Shown piece after piece: positions 1-12,500 of a stretch of 64,000 nucleotides of DNA. Every line of letters starts with the position of its first letter. The first letter of the stretch is position 1. The notes under the pieces were generated by a model. The model did not search any database, was not told the origin of the DNA, and saw only the letters and a program-made list of their open reading frames with translations. This stretch comes from Tethya wilhelma. Lineage: Eukaryota > Porifera > Demospongiae > Tethyida > Tethyidae. The stretch is from positions 14,719,095-14,783,094 of the forward strand of contig CAXIPT010000002.1 of the NCBI GenBank assembly GCA_964030475.1, in the 5' to 3' direction. Both the position numbers and the translations under genes were made by a program.

Positions 1-239
1 TACATCTATGAACTAATGGAACCTTACATCTCTACAGATACCTGTATACCAGGCTTCAGTGAAACATTTACACCTACTGGAAACAGTCATTATTATTTGG
101 GTGATCAAATACATCAACAACATATATAGGAACATTCAACATGTGCTACATTACAAAAAACGTGATTCTGCTATGATGGGTAAAATAATTTTTGACAATT
201 AAGGTGTTATAACTAGAGGCTCTGGTTAAGCTATCACAT

Positions 240-540
240 GCTGCACTAAGAGATAATTGAGCCGGAGGCTGAGGTGGTAGATACTTCGGTATCTGCTCAG
301 GCAAAGTGCCTGTACAGTCAACCCACCCAGGCCCGTAACCCCGTCCACCAGGGATCTCCTTGAGAGAGAAAGATAAACGGTTGGTTCGGCTGAGGCCTAT
401 AGATACATATCTTCTGCTCCTACGACACGGGCACTCAGTGGCTTAGTGGTAAGAGCACCTAACTAGCGATCGGGAGGTCTTGGGTTCGATTCCCAGCTGA
501 GTCCCAGATTTTTTCCGGGATATCTTTCTTTCTCTCTCAG
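240..540 (+). repeat. SINE-like repeat containing a tRNA-derived segment
   Basis: A GC-richer block stands out from its AT-rich flanks. It contains a tRNA-like body at 432-506. A GAGAGAGAAAGATA segment near 364-377 is inverted as TATCTTTCTTTCTCTCTC near 520-538, so the tRNA-like part sits inside a foldback. Known SINEs often carry a tRNA-derived internal pol III promoter. That this block is a dispersed SINE is inference, because no second full copy is seen in the window. Confidence 0.4.
432..506 (+). tRNA. tRNA-Ala(AGC)-like sequence, probably a SINE head
   Basis: A cloverleaf can be folded. The acceptor pairs six of seven bases, with a mismatch at the first pair. The D arm is GCTT/GAGC, the anticodon loop is CTAGCGA (anticodon AGC, Ala), and the T arm contains GGTTCGATTCC, a perfect B box. 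The anticodon stem has a weak A-C pair. A CCA follows directly in the DNA (504-506), which eukaryotic tRNA genes do not encode. This suggests descent from a processed tRNA, as in SINEs, rather than a working gene. Confidence 0.45.
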
Positions 541-1775
541 CATTCAATTGACGTAAAATAATTTTTGCCACTCGTGTTAGTGTCAAAAAAGTTCAGCAGT
601 GAAATGTTCCAACTAAACAATTAAAGTAACAAGCAGCCACTGGCAACGTGAAAGATGGCTCTCAGTTCTGCAATTGTAGAATTATTCCACAATATAAAAC
701 TCACTAAATTCACCTGAATTTGGTCTTGAAAACAAGATTTTGCTGGTTTGAGTCAATTACTGTACAGCAGGAATGTTTTGCCGGGTTAGTGTTCATGGTT
801 TTTGCGGATCACAATCCTGCAGAAGTTTTTATGTGCGAAATTCTCTGTATGTAAGTGTGGAGATTGGCAGCTCATCTGTGAAAGTTAAAACACAAAAATG
901 GTTTATGACGAGAGACATCAACGAAAGTTATTCTCCACGAAACTTTCCCACTATACAGTAGCTTTCTGTCTCACTTTATGTGAGAAGGTCTAAGAGAAAT
1001 GTACAGTAACATCAAATTACGCAGTCTAGATGATGGCCTGTGGATGTCAGGCCTCCTCAAAGGGTGATGACTGTATTGATTGGCCAAAGCTAGATTTAGT
1101 GGGGCCCGGGCTAAAAATGGTGACAATAAATAGAATTCAAGAACGGTCAGTGTTGGTTAAGTCAGTGAGGATGGGAGTCTAATGCTAAGAAGTTGCTCAA
1201 AATAGTTACCACTGACAGATGAAATTAAATTGCTCGAAAGTGTAATTTTTCACACCAAGGGTCAAGAGTCGGTTTTGTAACGTAAACGTTTCGCCTACAG
1301 TCATTTCGCCTACGTATCGATTTGCCTACACTACCGGAAGTGATGCAATTAAGTAATGTAGGTTATGCGCATGATTCTAAAAATGCTTATCACAATAATG
1401 CTAAGTAGCTACGCCTTTTTCTTTTTTGTTTACAAAGACAGCTCAAAAACTTGCATCTTTCAGTCTTTTGATAGCTTATTACAGGCTTATTACAAGCTTC
1501 AAGATTGCATGCAGAAAGGCTGTGGAGAAACTTAGCTTGAGTGCGCTTAAACGTTACCAAACCCAAGAGTCTGCCATGCGAACTCAAAATTTAGCATTGG
1601 TCAATGGTCATATCATAGATTAATTATTTACGGTCAAACAACAAGGTCAAATGTTTGCTGCAGATGTACATGCATGTACAATTCACACGGGAATCAGACT
1701 AACCATCACTCCCTTCTTCTCCTGGGGCCCCACAATTAAAACTAATCATGGTGATGAAACAAATTGAGTGCATAC

Positions 1776-1949
1776 CATATAGCCATATACATCCTTTGGT
1801 GCAGCAAGAAATAGTTCATTAAGCAACTTCTCCAGTGCCTCAGTGACATTATGGCGTGAGTAAAACGCAACAGCTTGATCCTTTAGCTTCTTGTTCTTAA
1901 TTTCTGGAAATCCCCTCTTGTGAGAGTCCATATTGATATTGGTCTCCAA
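1776..1949 (-). CDS. ENO4: Probable enolase 4 first coding exon (partial gene)
   Basis: A 58-codon exon starts at ATG 1949 and ends exactly at a GT donor (phase 0). Residues about 25-58 contain FYSRHNVTEALEKLLNELF followed by a PKDVYGYM-type end. This resembles the remembered N-terminus of ENO4, the testis/sperm-flagellum enolase, where a short helical domain precedes the enolase fold. The catalytic part is not seen in the remaining 1.8 kb. The gene lies head-to-head with CFAP58, another flagellar gene, which supports the identification. It could instead be another protein with a Dpy-30/RIIa-like N-terminus. Confidence 0.55.
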
Positions 1950-2051
1950 TGTGAATCACGTGATCATTGTGTACTGTTGCCATGACGATTTAGATCCAAG
2001 CAGCTAGCTCAGAGATCCTAGCCTAACACGGTCACTCGTGCTAGAACAGCC
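1950..2051. promoter_or_regulatory. Divergent promoter with candidate RFX X-box
   Basis: Only 102 bp separate the two opposed start codons, so both 5' UTRs and core promoters must fit here or overlap the first exons. At 1976-1989 is GTTGCCATGACGAT. Its left half matches the RFX X-box half-site GTTGCC exactly, and 11 of 14 bases match the palindromic form GTTGCCATGGCAAC. RFX factors control cilia genes across animals. Binding here is inferred from the motif and the ciliary identity of the flanking genes. Confidence 0.5.
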
Positions 2052-5000
2052 ATGGAGGAAGGGAAAGGAGAAGGAACAAAGACGGCTACAGCTGGAGCAA
2101 TGGAGGAAAATACCTTTGAGGCTTTAGAGAAGGACTTTCAAGAGGTAAAGTCCAATTGAATAAATTTTGTTTGTGCAGAATATCACTCAAATAAAATTTG
2201 TGACAACCGGTTGACGAGAGTGTTGTGTAACTTGTATTTATCATACGGCTTAGTCACAATGTCCATGATTCTATAGACGAGTGTTGGTCTAAAATTTCCA
2301 TAGATATGTAGACTACATATTGTCTCTGTGGTCCAGTCTTTTTGTAAACGTGTTCACTCTCAGCCACAGATTATGGAGCTTGTGTGTTCGAGCTAGTGGC
2401 AAAATTGTAAATAATAATATTCAGTGCTTCCCCCAGGACAAAAGTAAAGAATTGGGGAGGAAGTAGTTGAAAGGAGGGGGAGCGCCCCTACCCCTCTTTG
2501 GGGGAAGCATTGACACTCCAGAGTATCTATGGTGCTATCAATATCAAAACAAAAGGAGTTTGAAGTAATACTTGAAATGGCTACTTTCTTTAATGTTTCG
2601 GGCTGGTTGTATTTCGCCAATGTCTCTCATCAAATATTTTTTGTGTTTTAACTTTTGAGGATGAGCTATGCGACATCCATACGTATATACGTTACGGAGA
2701 ATTTCGCAGATAAAATTTTTCACAGATGGATCAGGATCTGTGGAAACTGCAAACGTTAAACCCTATAAAACTTTCCCCGCTATAAGATTGCCCATTTTTC
2801 TGTATCATTATTCAAGGTTTAACCACTAATCAGAACTATGCCTTGCATCCAACTTCAAACTTCAAAATTGCCTTACTTTATAGTATATACAGTAATGATA
2901 AACAGTTTTTATTATTATATTTACTTTCTTGTTAATCTAATTCAGGTCCTAGCTGAACTCATGGGAGACAAGAGTCTTGAGCGATTTAGGATCGAATATG
3001 AGAAATTGCACCGTGCACTAAAGAAATCACATGATAGTGAAAAACGGCTAATGCAGAAATGTCGTGAATTGAATGCTGAGATTGTTGCCAATGCCGCAAA
3101 GGTCACAACAGCACTGAAACTTTCACAGGAGGACAAAAACACCATATCATCATTGAAACAGGTACCAATAATTACAGTTCCTTTAATCTATCGACCATTA
3201 TCTCTATTTGATCTACTTATCTGTAGGAGATTGAAAAGCTGTGGAGAATGGTTGATGCTGCACATGATAAGGAATCACGGGCCAGGGACACCATCAACCA
3301 GCTAAAACTAGAGATCGCTAATTTGACTAAATTAGTAGAGCAAGGTGCTGGTCTTAACTTTGGCCAGGATGCCAATGTTCAGGAGCTCATGAAACAAAAG
3401 GAAGAATTAACCAAGCAGAGAGATAAACAGTTGGAAGAAATTGTTACGGTTAGATCTGGCAAAGCTGTTAACACTTTATACTATAGTAGCATGCACACCA
3501 GCTGAGCTGTTTAATTACTTTTACATGTAGCTTCGTAAGAGCATCACTGAAGTATCTGAGAGGCAAAAAATAGCTGAACATGAAAGGGAAGTTGCTGAAG
3601 AAAAGGTTCTTGAGGTATACTTGACTGACTGACAATTTATATCACATAAATGGCACATTATGACGTTGCATTACTTACAGTTTCGTGAAGAAATAGCTGC
3701 TAAAACTCAAGAAATTGACCGTGAGACACGCAGAAAGATCAAACTTGAGAGGGATCTGAAAGCAGTGAAAAGTGAATTGGAAGTCTCAGTTCAGGAAGTC
3801 AAAGCCAAACAAAACCAGCTACAAAAAGGAGAAGAAGAGTATAAACGATGTGAACAGCAACTAAGAGAAACCAGGGTATTCAAATTCCCTTTGCAGTTTG
3901 TCGTGATATTTCATGTAATTTTTTGGAATTATTAGGCTCAGCTTGAACGTACAGTGAAGGACAATGACATCATCAATCAGCGACTAACCAAGTCACAGCA
4001 GGATTATGAAAACCAGCTGATGCAGAGTGATCAACTTGCTGGGGAAAACAGCCAGAAGAATGCGGAATTACGACTGAAGGAAGATGAAATCTCTGGCCTG
4101 AAAGCAGAAATAGCACGCATCAACAAACTTCGTGAAGGTCTCCAACGAAAGTTGCGAATAATTGAAGAACAGAAACAAGATGTTGAATCAGCTAGAGAGT
4201 CTTTGAAACAGCAAATTGCATCTCTGGAAAGAGGTAAGCTGTGTTGTTGCGACATTATTGCTAATGACTCTTTCATTATCTACAGAAATGGAAGCACAAC
4301 GAAAACAGGCTGAGCTTGACAAGAAGTCCTATGATGACCTCGTTAGAGAGAGGGACATTCTGAGCAAGGTAGAACACTGGCATGATCACTGTAGATTTGT
4401 TATAACTGTGTTCTCTATTTTAGGGTCTTCGTAAAGCTGAAGGTTCCACTGAAAAGATGCAGCACCTTGTCAAGATTAGGGAACAGTCAATTCAAACACA
4501 GCTGCAAGAAATTGCTGTAAGTCCCTGAAGTGTTTGTGACAATATTATTGTATCAAATGTCATGGACTTCTTCTACCCCAATTTGATAGAATTACAGAGA
4601 AGAGGCCAAGAAGCAAAGACAATTGATTCAGGCTTTGGAGAGAGAGAGAGACCGCTATGGCAAGGATGCAGCTGAGGCACAGCAAAACTGCATTTCACAG
4701 GTTGGCATGTTACAAAGGTCATAACAAAAAGTCATTTCAAAGTCTATACAATGTATGTAGATGGAGGAAGTGAAAAGAAGAGAAATGCAACTCTACCAGT
4801 TAAAGAAGAAAATTGCTGAGAATGAAAGCAAACTGAAACAACAGCAAACTCTTTATGAAGCCGTCTGTTCAGATCGTAACTTGAGCAGCAAGAATCTAAT
4901 TGAAGCTCGTGATGAGATCACTGAGATGAAACGAAAGCTGAAGATAATGTCTCACCAAATCGATCAGTTGAAGGAAGAGATTGCTTCTAAGGTACATACC

Positions 5001-6855
5001 TATTATGTAGCTTGTATATACATAATTATATCTGCTTGTCTCTCAAACAGCCAAGCAGGAAGCCACACCTACTTAAAAATATAATTTTTCTTTCGTGCAT
5101 AAGTATAAATAGAGTGGCAAACTTTAATGCTTGTACTCCTGTGATGGAGACCAGTCTTCGGCTTTAGTGAACTATAATTGCTTTAACTTGTAGACTATTA
5201 TTAGGTGTGGGGAGAGAGTATGCAAGGTATTTCCAGTGCACCCTGGAAAATTAAATTGAGTCAAGCTTGACTCGACACTTATAAGGAGCTAAGCAAGTGT
5301 ATGAGTTAAGTTTGGGTACATACCCCATAGTAATAACTTCTTTCAGAAACACTGAAAAAGCTATAGCCATTGTCGTGGCCCAACAATGCTAGAGTACTCA
5401 AACCATTCTAGACCATTTTCTTAGTCATTACTTCAATGCTTTTGCTCAATTGATGCACATGTTTACAACTTTAACATGATTCTCATGTGTATAACCATGA
5501 ACCTCCCATCATTAACTAGATGTTAGTGCACTATTTGCATTGTGTTCCATCTAGAGCCACTTATATTCCTTGTGGTGTCCTTGAACATGCCATGCATAGC
5601 ATTGTGTAATTTTTGTATTAAAATTGCATTGTACAGGAAGCTGCTCTAGTGAAAAGCAATATGGATTTGGTACACATTGAAAGGGACAAAGAGAGCCTAG
5701 GTGCTGAACTGTCAACCAGGAAACAAGAACTAGAGACAACCAAGCAACTCATGGAAAACCAGCGAGCAGAAGAAAGGAAACTACGCAAGATCATTACTGA
5801 AGCTAGTGCAGAAAGATCACGTCAGAAGAAGGAATTGGAGCAAGTAAGGTTGCCTTGAATATTGTATTATCTACATGATTGTACAAAACTAGCCCAGATT
5901 ATGTATCGTCAGTAGTATTAAGTAATCAATTAATTGGTATCTAGTTTGTAATACTTAGTATCAATTTCAGCCTTGAAGTTTACTCATTGATAGACTATAG
6001 TGCTTTAACAAATTTTACAATGTGCTCTAGGTAATTAATGAAAGAGATATCCTTGGGACTCAGCTGATCAGGAGGAATGATGAGCTAGCTCTACTCTATG
6101 AGAAAATAAAGATTCAGCAGTCAACTCTCAACAAGGGTGAAATGCAGTACAACCAGAGGTTGGAGGATATTCGTATTCTCAAGTTGGAGATTAAAAAAAT
6201 GAGACGAGAAAGAGGAATTCTGTCAAAGAGTGTTGCCAATGTTGACGATTTAAGGTATTTTCACACTAAGCTCTTTACCATCTATGGACTAGATTCATAG
6301 TATACAAGGGAAGGGGTGGCCCTGGCATCTAGGTATCTACAATAACATACCAATTTATACGTGAGATGTCTTTAGGTAATTTACACATCACAAGCAGTAG
6401 TACATAAAAGTAAAGGCACTTTACACTTTCAATACCTGAAATCAATTGTAGACGGGAGTTATATCACGTTCAACGTGAACTCCTGCGAGTGAAAACAAGA
6501 TGCAAGGCCTTAGAGGAGGAATTAGAGAACCCAATGAATATTCATCGATGGAGAAAGCTGGAAGGAAGTGATCCCAGCACTTACGAAATGATTCAGAAGA
6601 TCCATACGCTGCAACGAAGGCTCATCCAAAAGACACAAGAAGTAAGATTTTTTTTTATATTTCATAATAAGTAGTAAGTAGTAACTTTTTCTCAATAATT
6701 GATTTCAGGTCGTGGAGAAAGAGTTGCTGATACAAGAAAAAGAGAAGCTGTACATGGAATTGAAACAGATACTTCAAAGACAGCCAGGACCCGAAGTGGC
6801 TGAGCAGTTACAGATTTATCAACAAACTCTAAAGGAGAAAACTAAACAGATGAAG
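2052..6855 (+). CDS. CFAP58: CFAP58 (CCDC147), cilia/flagella coiled-coil protein; 3' end missing
   Basis: Fourteen exons give 798 codons in one continuous frame: 2052-2144, 2946-3161, 3227-3448, 3531-3614, 3681-3875, 3936-4233, 4286-4368, 4424-4516, 4590-4700, 4761-4991, 5637-5843, 6031-6254, 6452-6641, 6709-6855. The protein is almost all coiled coil. Landmarks shared with vertebrate CFAP58 are GDKSLE+FRIEYE, KCRELNAEIV, KLKQQQ-LYEAVRSDRN, ALEEELENP and RQPGPE. CFAP58 acts in the sperm midpiece and axoneme and is needed for flagellum assembly. The start ATG is set by similarity and by the short shared promoter. The vertebrate protein is about 870 residues, so roughly 70 C-terminal residues are lacking; no matching exon was found before the next gene. 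Confidence 0.93.
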
Positions 6856-7216
6856 GTACATTGTAAATCAATATCTATGACCAGGGTTGCATTTTGAAAG
6901 CCAAGTGCCCTGCTTGAGTTTCAACACTTCTTTGAACACAAAAGGCATTGGGTGATTTAATCACAACTAAAAATGGACTAAATAGCTCTCTGTCTATATT
7001 CATTAATAGAACATATCTTTATCTCTATAGCTAACCACTTCATCAGATTTGACAAGTATAGCTGTCCAAGTCTTGTTTTGCAACCTTTAATTAACTTTAT
7101 CCAAGAAAATGGCACTTTGTAGCTACACAATGAGCAGATAGAAAATACTTCTCAGATCGCAATCTTACAAGTCCCTGAATTCAAAATTTTCCTGCGGGCA
7201 TGCCCCCAGACCCCCC

Positions 7217-7217
7217 N
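7217..7217. other. Assembly N (contig join or unresolved base)
   Basis: A single N sits in a run of C residues downstream of the last CFAP58 exon. By analogy with the N at 15,812, which separates two identical contig ends, it may mark a forced join where sequence was lost. Confidence 0.6.
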
Positions 7218-7276
7218 GTGCTTCTCTGAACGCTTACCTTCGAAACTGCACCCATAAATCACACCCCATGTGACAG

Positions 7277-7790
7277 AGCTCTGGCTCTCAGCCTCTGGAT
7301 GTGATGTGCTTGGCTCAGGTGGCTTAGCTGCTTGCACAGGTAAGTAACTCAATTGATTGTAAGCTAAAATTCTGAGCTTACAAGTTAGTTGTGTCAGTGT
7401 GTTTACCAGCTGTGAACTTCCACTCAGTGTCACATCAGCTAAGCTGCATGGTCACCAAGTAGTACTTACTAGTTGATATTACATGATTCAGCCATAGGTT
7501 TGCTCAATAGCATCTGACAATAGCTGATACAATCATAGCATTGCTCATCTCTGTCTGTGATTTATGCTGCCTCATCACAAGTCACTGAGTTGCAAGTGAT
7601 CGACAGAGTGTGCCACCGAGGCTTGTGCACCACCGGTGCCTTTATTTGTTAATGTATGTTGTTGTCTTTAATTGACTGAAAGATGAATGGTTCTACTTGA
7701 CAGAAGGACAGCTGATTCACTTTCTCAGTAAATTTATCAAGCAATATCACTATAATCTGTTGTGTGTTTGTATGCTATTTTGGAATAATA
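7277..7790 (+). repeat. Dispersed repeat, copy 1
   Basis: Shares a phrase of the form GTGCC..CGAGGCTTGTGCACCA with 25,010-25,260 (opposite orientation). It also shares TTGGCTCAGGTG...CAGGTAA and a CACCGAGGCTT.T.CAC core with 30,190-30,470. All three copies lie in introns or gene flanks. No coding capacity was recognised and the ends of the family are approximate. Confidence 0.45.
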
Positions 7791-7954
7791 AATAAGCACT
7801 TTTGTCACTACTGTTATGCATCAAGTTTTTAGACAGCTGGTTTGGTCACAGAACTGATATAACTCAGTACCTCCTGCTTCCATGAAGAGACTTCTTGGGG
7901 TCTATAGTGGCATAGTAACTTGCCAACTACTATTGCTGATACTCTGAACAAGTA

Positions 7955-8307
7955 TAGAGGTTATGCACGGGGCGTGGTCAAAGACTGGAAGCTGCCATGT
8001 TTGAGGGCATTTTGGCAGCTGCCATGTTACTTTCTCCGTATCATATTTTGCTCTGCTGAGCTGAAGCAACGGTGAATATCTGCTAGTTTTTCAAGATCTT
8101 TAACTAAAATACAGCTTCTCTTTATGCCACCCAACTGTTGATCGAGCACCAAGGTGAGCAAATAAGATAAAAAAAACCTGCTGCAAAAGTCGCCGTTTTG
8201 TACTACTGACATACGGCACGTAGTCAACTTGCCCTCAAACATGGCGGATTGCCTCCATTGCTAAGGGACACGCCCCTAGTTTTACTTCCGGTGCATAACC
8301 TCTATAT
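7955..8307. mobile_element. Foldback/MITE-like element, about 350 bp
   Basis: It starts TATAGAGGTTATGCAC and ends with the reverse complement GTGCATAACCTCTATA. Just inside are GGGGCGTGG and its partner CCACGCCCC-type sequence, and an inner pair AAGCTGCCATGTTTGAGGGC / GCCCTCAAACATGG. The termini read as terminal inverted repeats. No target duplication could be fixed. Confidence 0.55.
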
Positions 8308-8577
8308 CTTTGCTGATAATGTGAATATTAATTCTTAAATCTTTAATAGCGACCCTGACAGACAGTGACAGTGCCATGTGTGAGCATGCAATTTATTTGT
8401 ATTGCATCCATACCATAATGGCACAGCTCATTGAAAGAGTTGTCCAACTTGTTTAGACCAGCTATAATTCAAAACCACAGGGTACTAAAAGATTTATGAT
8501 CTATATGGTCTAAGATGTAGATCAAAGAAACTTTCGTAAGTGAGTTTCTGGTTGGGTATTAGTCATTATTCTTAATT

Positions 8578-8661
8578 GTTCACCAACCCAGTATGCAGAT
8601 TGAAAATATCAAACTTTAATTCTGCCAATTAAAGTTTAATCTGCATACTGGGTTGGTGAAC
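8578..8661. repeat. 84-bp near-perfect hairpin
   Basis: GTTCACCAACCCAGTATGCA at the left is matched by TGCATACTGGGTTGGTGAAC at the right. An inner pair AAACTTTAATT / AATTAAAGTTT surrounds a 5-nt loop, and about nine unpaired bases sit on the left arm. It is a compact foldback, probably a remnant of a palindromic element. Confidence 0.7.
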
Positions 8662-8997
8662 AAGAATATAATTCAATAATGATCAAAGAAACTACTACTC
8701 ATTTAGTAAAATGATTTGGAAGATCACAGCAGAGAGCAAAACCAATATTGTAGCAAGACAAAGTAGATTATGATAGCTGAATCAAAATATAGATTAGTAC
8801 AAACTTAGTCATCACTCATGAATTATTCATATCCACACTATAAACGTGATACAAATTTGACTCTAAAATTATATTCTGGTAGCATTACGCTTCTATCTGC
8901 ACGGCCCTATTTTGAATCTGCTACAAATATGTATTTCCCAAGCACAATATTTTTTAGATTTCGGGAACTGTAAAGCCAGATTTTCTAGTAGGGTAAT

Positions 8998-9316
8998 AGC
9001 CTCGTTCCCGATGTCTACTGATTGTGCATGCGCGTATTTGTAGCAATAAATAAACTGATCTACAGTCCTACCTTGTTTGGCTACTGCGGCTACTTTTTTT
9101 CTGGAAATATATCAAGTAAGTGCTTGGAAAGAGACAAGCATTCTTTTAGCTTTTCTATGCCTAGCGCTTTGAAAAATACCTATGACATAATCCAGTCAAC
9201 AGAGTATATGGACAATTTTAGGGTGAAATTTACAATGTACCCAGATTTTGGGTACAAACTGGCGCATGCGCAGTCAATAGATACCAGGCCCTCTTTTGGG
9301 CCTGGGGACGAGGCTA
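8998..9316. mobile_element. Foldback element with TAGCCTCG termini
   Basis: The left end TAGCCTCGTTCCC and right end GGGACGAGGCTA are inverted. Further in, GCGCATGCGC-like palindromes and AGGCCC.CTTTTGGGCCT occur. The same terminal design is found in the element at 44,265-44,831, so the two probably belong to one family. No target duplication is visible at this copy. Confidence 0.6.
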
Positions 9317-9592
9317 TATGAATGAGTGATATTCAGTCATTGCTAACTGTATACAGCTTGTTTCAAATTTATGCAAAGGGAGATAAATGGACAAGGGCCA
9401 AATTGTAATTAATACCAGTTAGATAAAGTAATAATAATAACTACTGTAGATCAAGAATATTCGTGTTCAAAACATTAAATAAAATTTTCGAATATTTGAT
9501 TTTCGTAAATACAGTACGTGCGAAAATTTTTTAACAAGTCATCACATTCAAAAGTTCATGTTTTCATTCACCAATCACTAACCTCAGTGTGA

Positions 9593-12500
9593 AAGTGCAA
9601 AGGGAAGATACATCAGCTATATTATGGGTATAGGAGGAGGTCAGAATCAATGAATTTGAAGAATTGATAGTCCACACATTTATCCGTTGGTCAATAGAAG
9701 TGGTTAACAAATGCCTTGAATCTGTAAACTTCACAGCTGCAATAAGCATAATTGTACAGAAATAATCTACATGCATAATACATAAACGTTGAACATGCAA
9801 ATTACCTGTAATACTGGAGGCATGAGCTCTAAATTGAGTACTCCGGTACACCATTGATGCAACCATCTTTGCAGTTCCGTTTGCTGGTACTACTCTGAAC
9901 TGAGTAAGTGCAAGAGCATTATCATCTCCAACAGTAGCAATATTCACAATATAACATTTAGTTTCCTTATCAATACCTACAGTAAAATAGCAGTACTATA
10001 AACCACAGATATCAATAGTAGAGACTAATGTTTAAACTGAGAGTACACATCATTTTAAATTCTAATAAATTATATTATGTTCGAAATTAAGTTAGATTAC
10101 TACTTCAAAGTGTGTACTCCTAACCATTCACGATTCTTACAGAAGCTATGAGTGGTCCTACATGTACTTTACCATTGCAACATATAGCGATGTCGTTAAC
10201 ACCAGATTGATGAGGCTTCATCAAAGCAATGGGGTCTTCACTACAGAATTGAGGATGATCCTCAGAATCTGATGCACTAAATTTTGTGCACGATTCACAA
10301 CAAAACCAACTGGACAATGTACTCTTCAAGTCCCAAAGAGCTACAGTTCCATCTGTAGACGATGAACATAAAAGTGCCGTGTAGTTCAATGACTTTTCAA
10401 CAGAAGGGACACTTTGTTGGCTGTAGTTCAATGGGCAAAAGAGTAGATAATGCAAAACTTTCAAAACACACTTTTTGTGAAAGTCTATTGAAGGTAGGAT
10501 GATAAATTTCTGTTTACATTCATTGAAAATATACTGCCTGTAGAACAAAAAATACAAGATATCATATACAGTTTCAATACATGTCTACAAATAACAATCA
10601 TTTACCTAACTTTCCCATCTGAACATGCTGCTGCAACATAGTGCATACTACAACTACAGAGAGTAACCATAGTGGATGAGAGGGGAAAAGAGGTTAGGCT
10701 CATTAACCGGCATTCAGAAGGAGCATCACAATCAAAGGAAAACTTTGGTTTACGATGTTTAACATTCTTCAGTTTATTGTCAAACTCATTCAAATATTTT
10801 TCTGCTTCCAAAGACACAAAATTACTACCTGGAGGAATTAAAATATCACCAAGCATGCAGTCAACAATTGCTACACTTTCACAACTTAATTATTATACAA
10901 TGTCATTTTTCTAGTTATATGCACAACAAGCATATCAACATGCATTGATGGAGCACATACGCTTCTGAGAGTGTGACATTTAAACTGGTAAGTACTTGCT
11001 ATGCTTACAATCTTGATCAAACTTCACAGACCAAACTTTAAGACTGGCCCTTGCTCCACCAGAAAAGAGTAAGTATTTGCTTCTATCAATACTGCTCTGA
11101 GAGCAGCTAAGAGAACGTACAGAGGATAAATGGCTTTGGAGGGTTCTCACAACTCTGATTGGTACATTATGGTGAGGACACAGCTTGATGATGTAAACAT
11201 GGCAGTCTTCACTTCCGACAGCTAAAACTGCACAATCTATACAAACAAACTGTTTCAATAACAACAGCAATTGACAAAAATAATTTAAAAATTCATTACC
11301 TGTGTCACAGCTAATAACTGCAAGTGATATTGCTTCTTTTCCCGTAAATGGTTGCTAAATGACAAAAACAAACAGTGTACAGTGATTTGCACACACACAG
11401 AAATCCACTACCTGAAACACTGCATTTCCAAAGTATGAGTCAAGGCTGAACATCTTCATATGAATTATGGACTGCTTTATAAAAACCAAGGAGGCTGTTT
11501 TCAATGACATCATCTGTAATACAATACATTTTCAATAACCACAGAACAGACAACAAACAAGTGAAACTCACGTCATGCATTGAACTAAATCCATACGACC
11601 TATGTCCTCCACCACAGTTTGCACATACAATGTGTTGGTTCAGTCCAGTGCTGTATACCACCAAATTACTCTAATACATGTAGTGTATAATAAATAAGTA
11701 ATTGTAGTGAAACCTGGCCATTGCAACTGTGCAGTGAGGGAGCACTGTAGCTAGTTTCTGTTTGTCCAATGCACAAAAAGCAACGCAAATAGTACATGTC
11801 AAATAGCAACTTGATACAATATAATTCAAATACAGTTGATAATTGCAAACATATGGGGGGAAAATACTTCCATCCAAGTACCACTTGAGTACTTAGAGTA
11901 TCACATCAAGTACAAAATAATTAGAAGTATACAACTTACGGCTTGAAAACCCAAGACAAGGAGGTCATCACTAGTAAACATTAGTTCCTCAATCCAATCC
12001 ATCCCTTTCACTGGCTGGGATACAAACAAACACAGTAATAATGATTAACCAACTGCTTACTTTAGTTATAACCTTGAACTTTCTGACTTCTTTCAGAGTT
12101 CTATTCATCGACACCCTATACTGCCTGCAGTTACCATCTCTACCAGCTGAATAGACACATCCTTCGTGCAATGCAATAAAAGTGACACCATTTGGTCCAT
12201 GGACATGAAGAGATTGCAGTGGATGAATGACATGTTCACTTTCATCATCTTGAGAGGGATTGAGAGCACACTTGAACACATGAAGCGAACCCCTTTTGTC
12301 ACCACATACAATTGTGAGGTCTGAATCACAATGCGGACTTTGTCTGACATCATTAGATACAGAATGATCGTGAGCTTGCAAAACTAGCACAGCTGAGAGC
12401 CAACGGTGTTTGGAAGGTGGCAAAATAAAACGAGCAACTTTAGTAACATTTACTACTTGCTGCTGATTCATTATTATTTTCCAACATATCTAGAGGGAAA

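Larger units (their letters stand above)
1..1775. other. 5' flank with repeats; no further gene recognised
   Basis: No exon with convincing similarity was found here on either strand apart from the first-exon candidate that follows. The later exons of that minus-strand gene should lie in or beyond this stretch, but none could be recognised. The stretch contains a tRNA-like repeat (described separately) and a short run near 1,290-1,335 where the phrase TTTCGCCTAC or a variant occurs three times. Short open frames at 773-961 and 1,390-1,623 look like chance. Confidence 0.5.
6856..9592. other. Region downstream of the last CFAP58 exon found, repeat-rich
   Basis: About 2.7 kb follows the splice donor of the last CFAP58 exon. 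The missing C-terminal exons and 3' UTR were expected here but were not recognised. The stretch holds a single N (7217), a dispersed repeat (about 7277-7790), and three foldback elements (7955-8307, 8578-8661, 8998-9316). The last WDR6 exon, on the opposite strand, should also fall near its right end. Confidence 0.5.
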
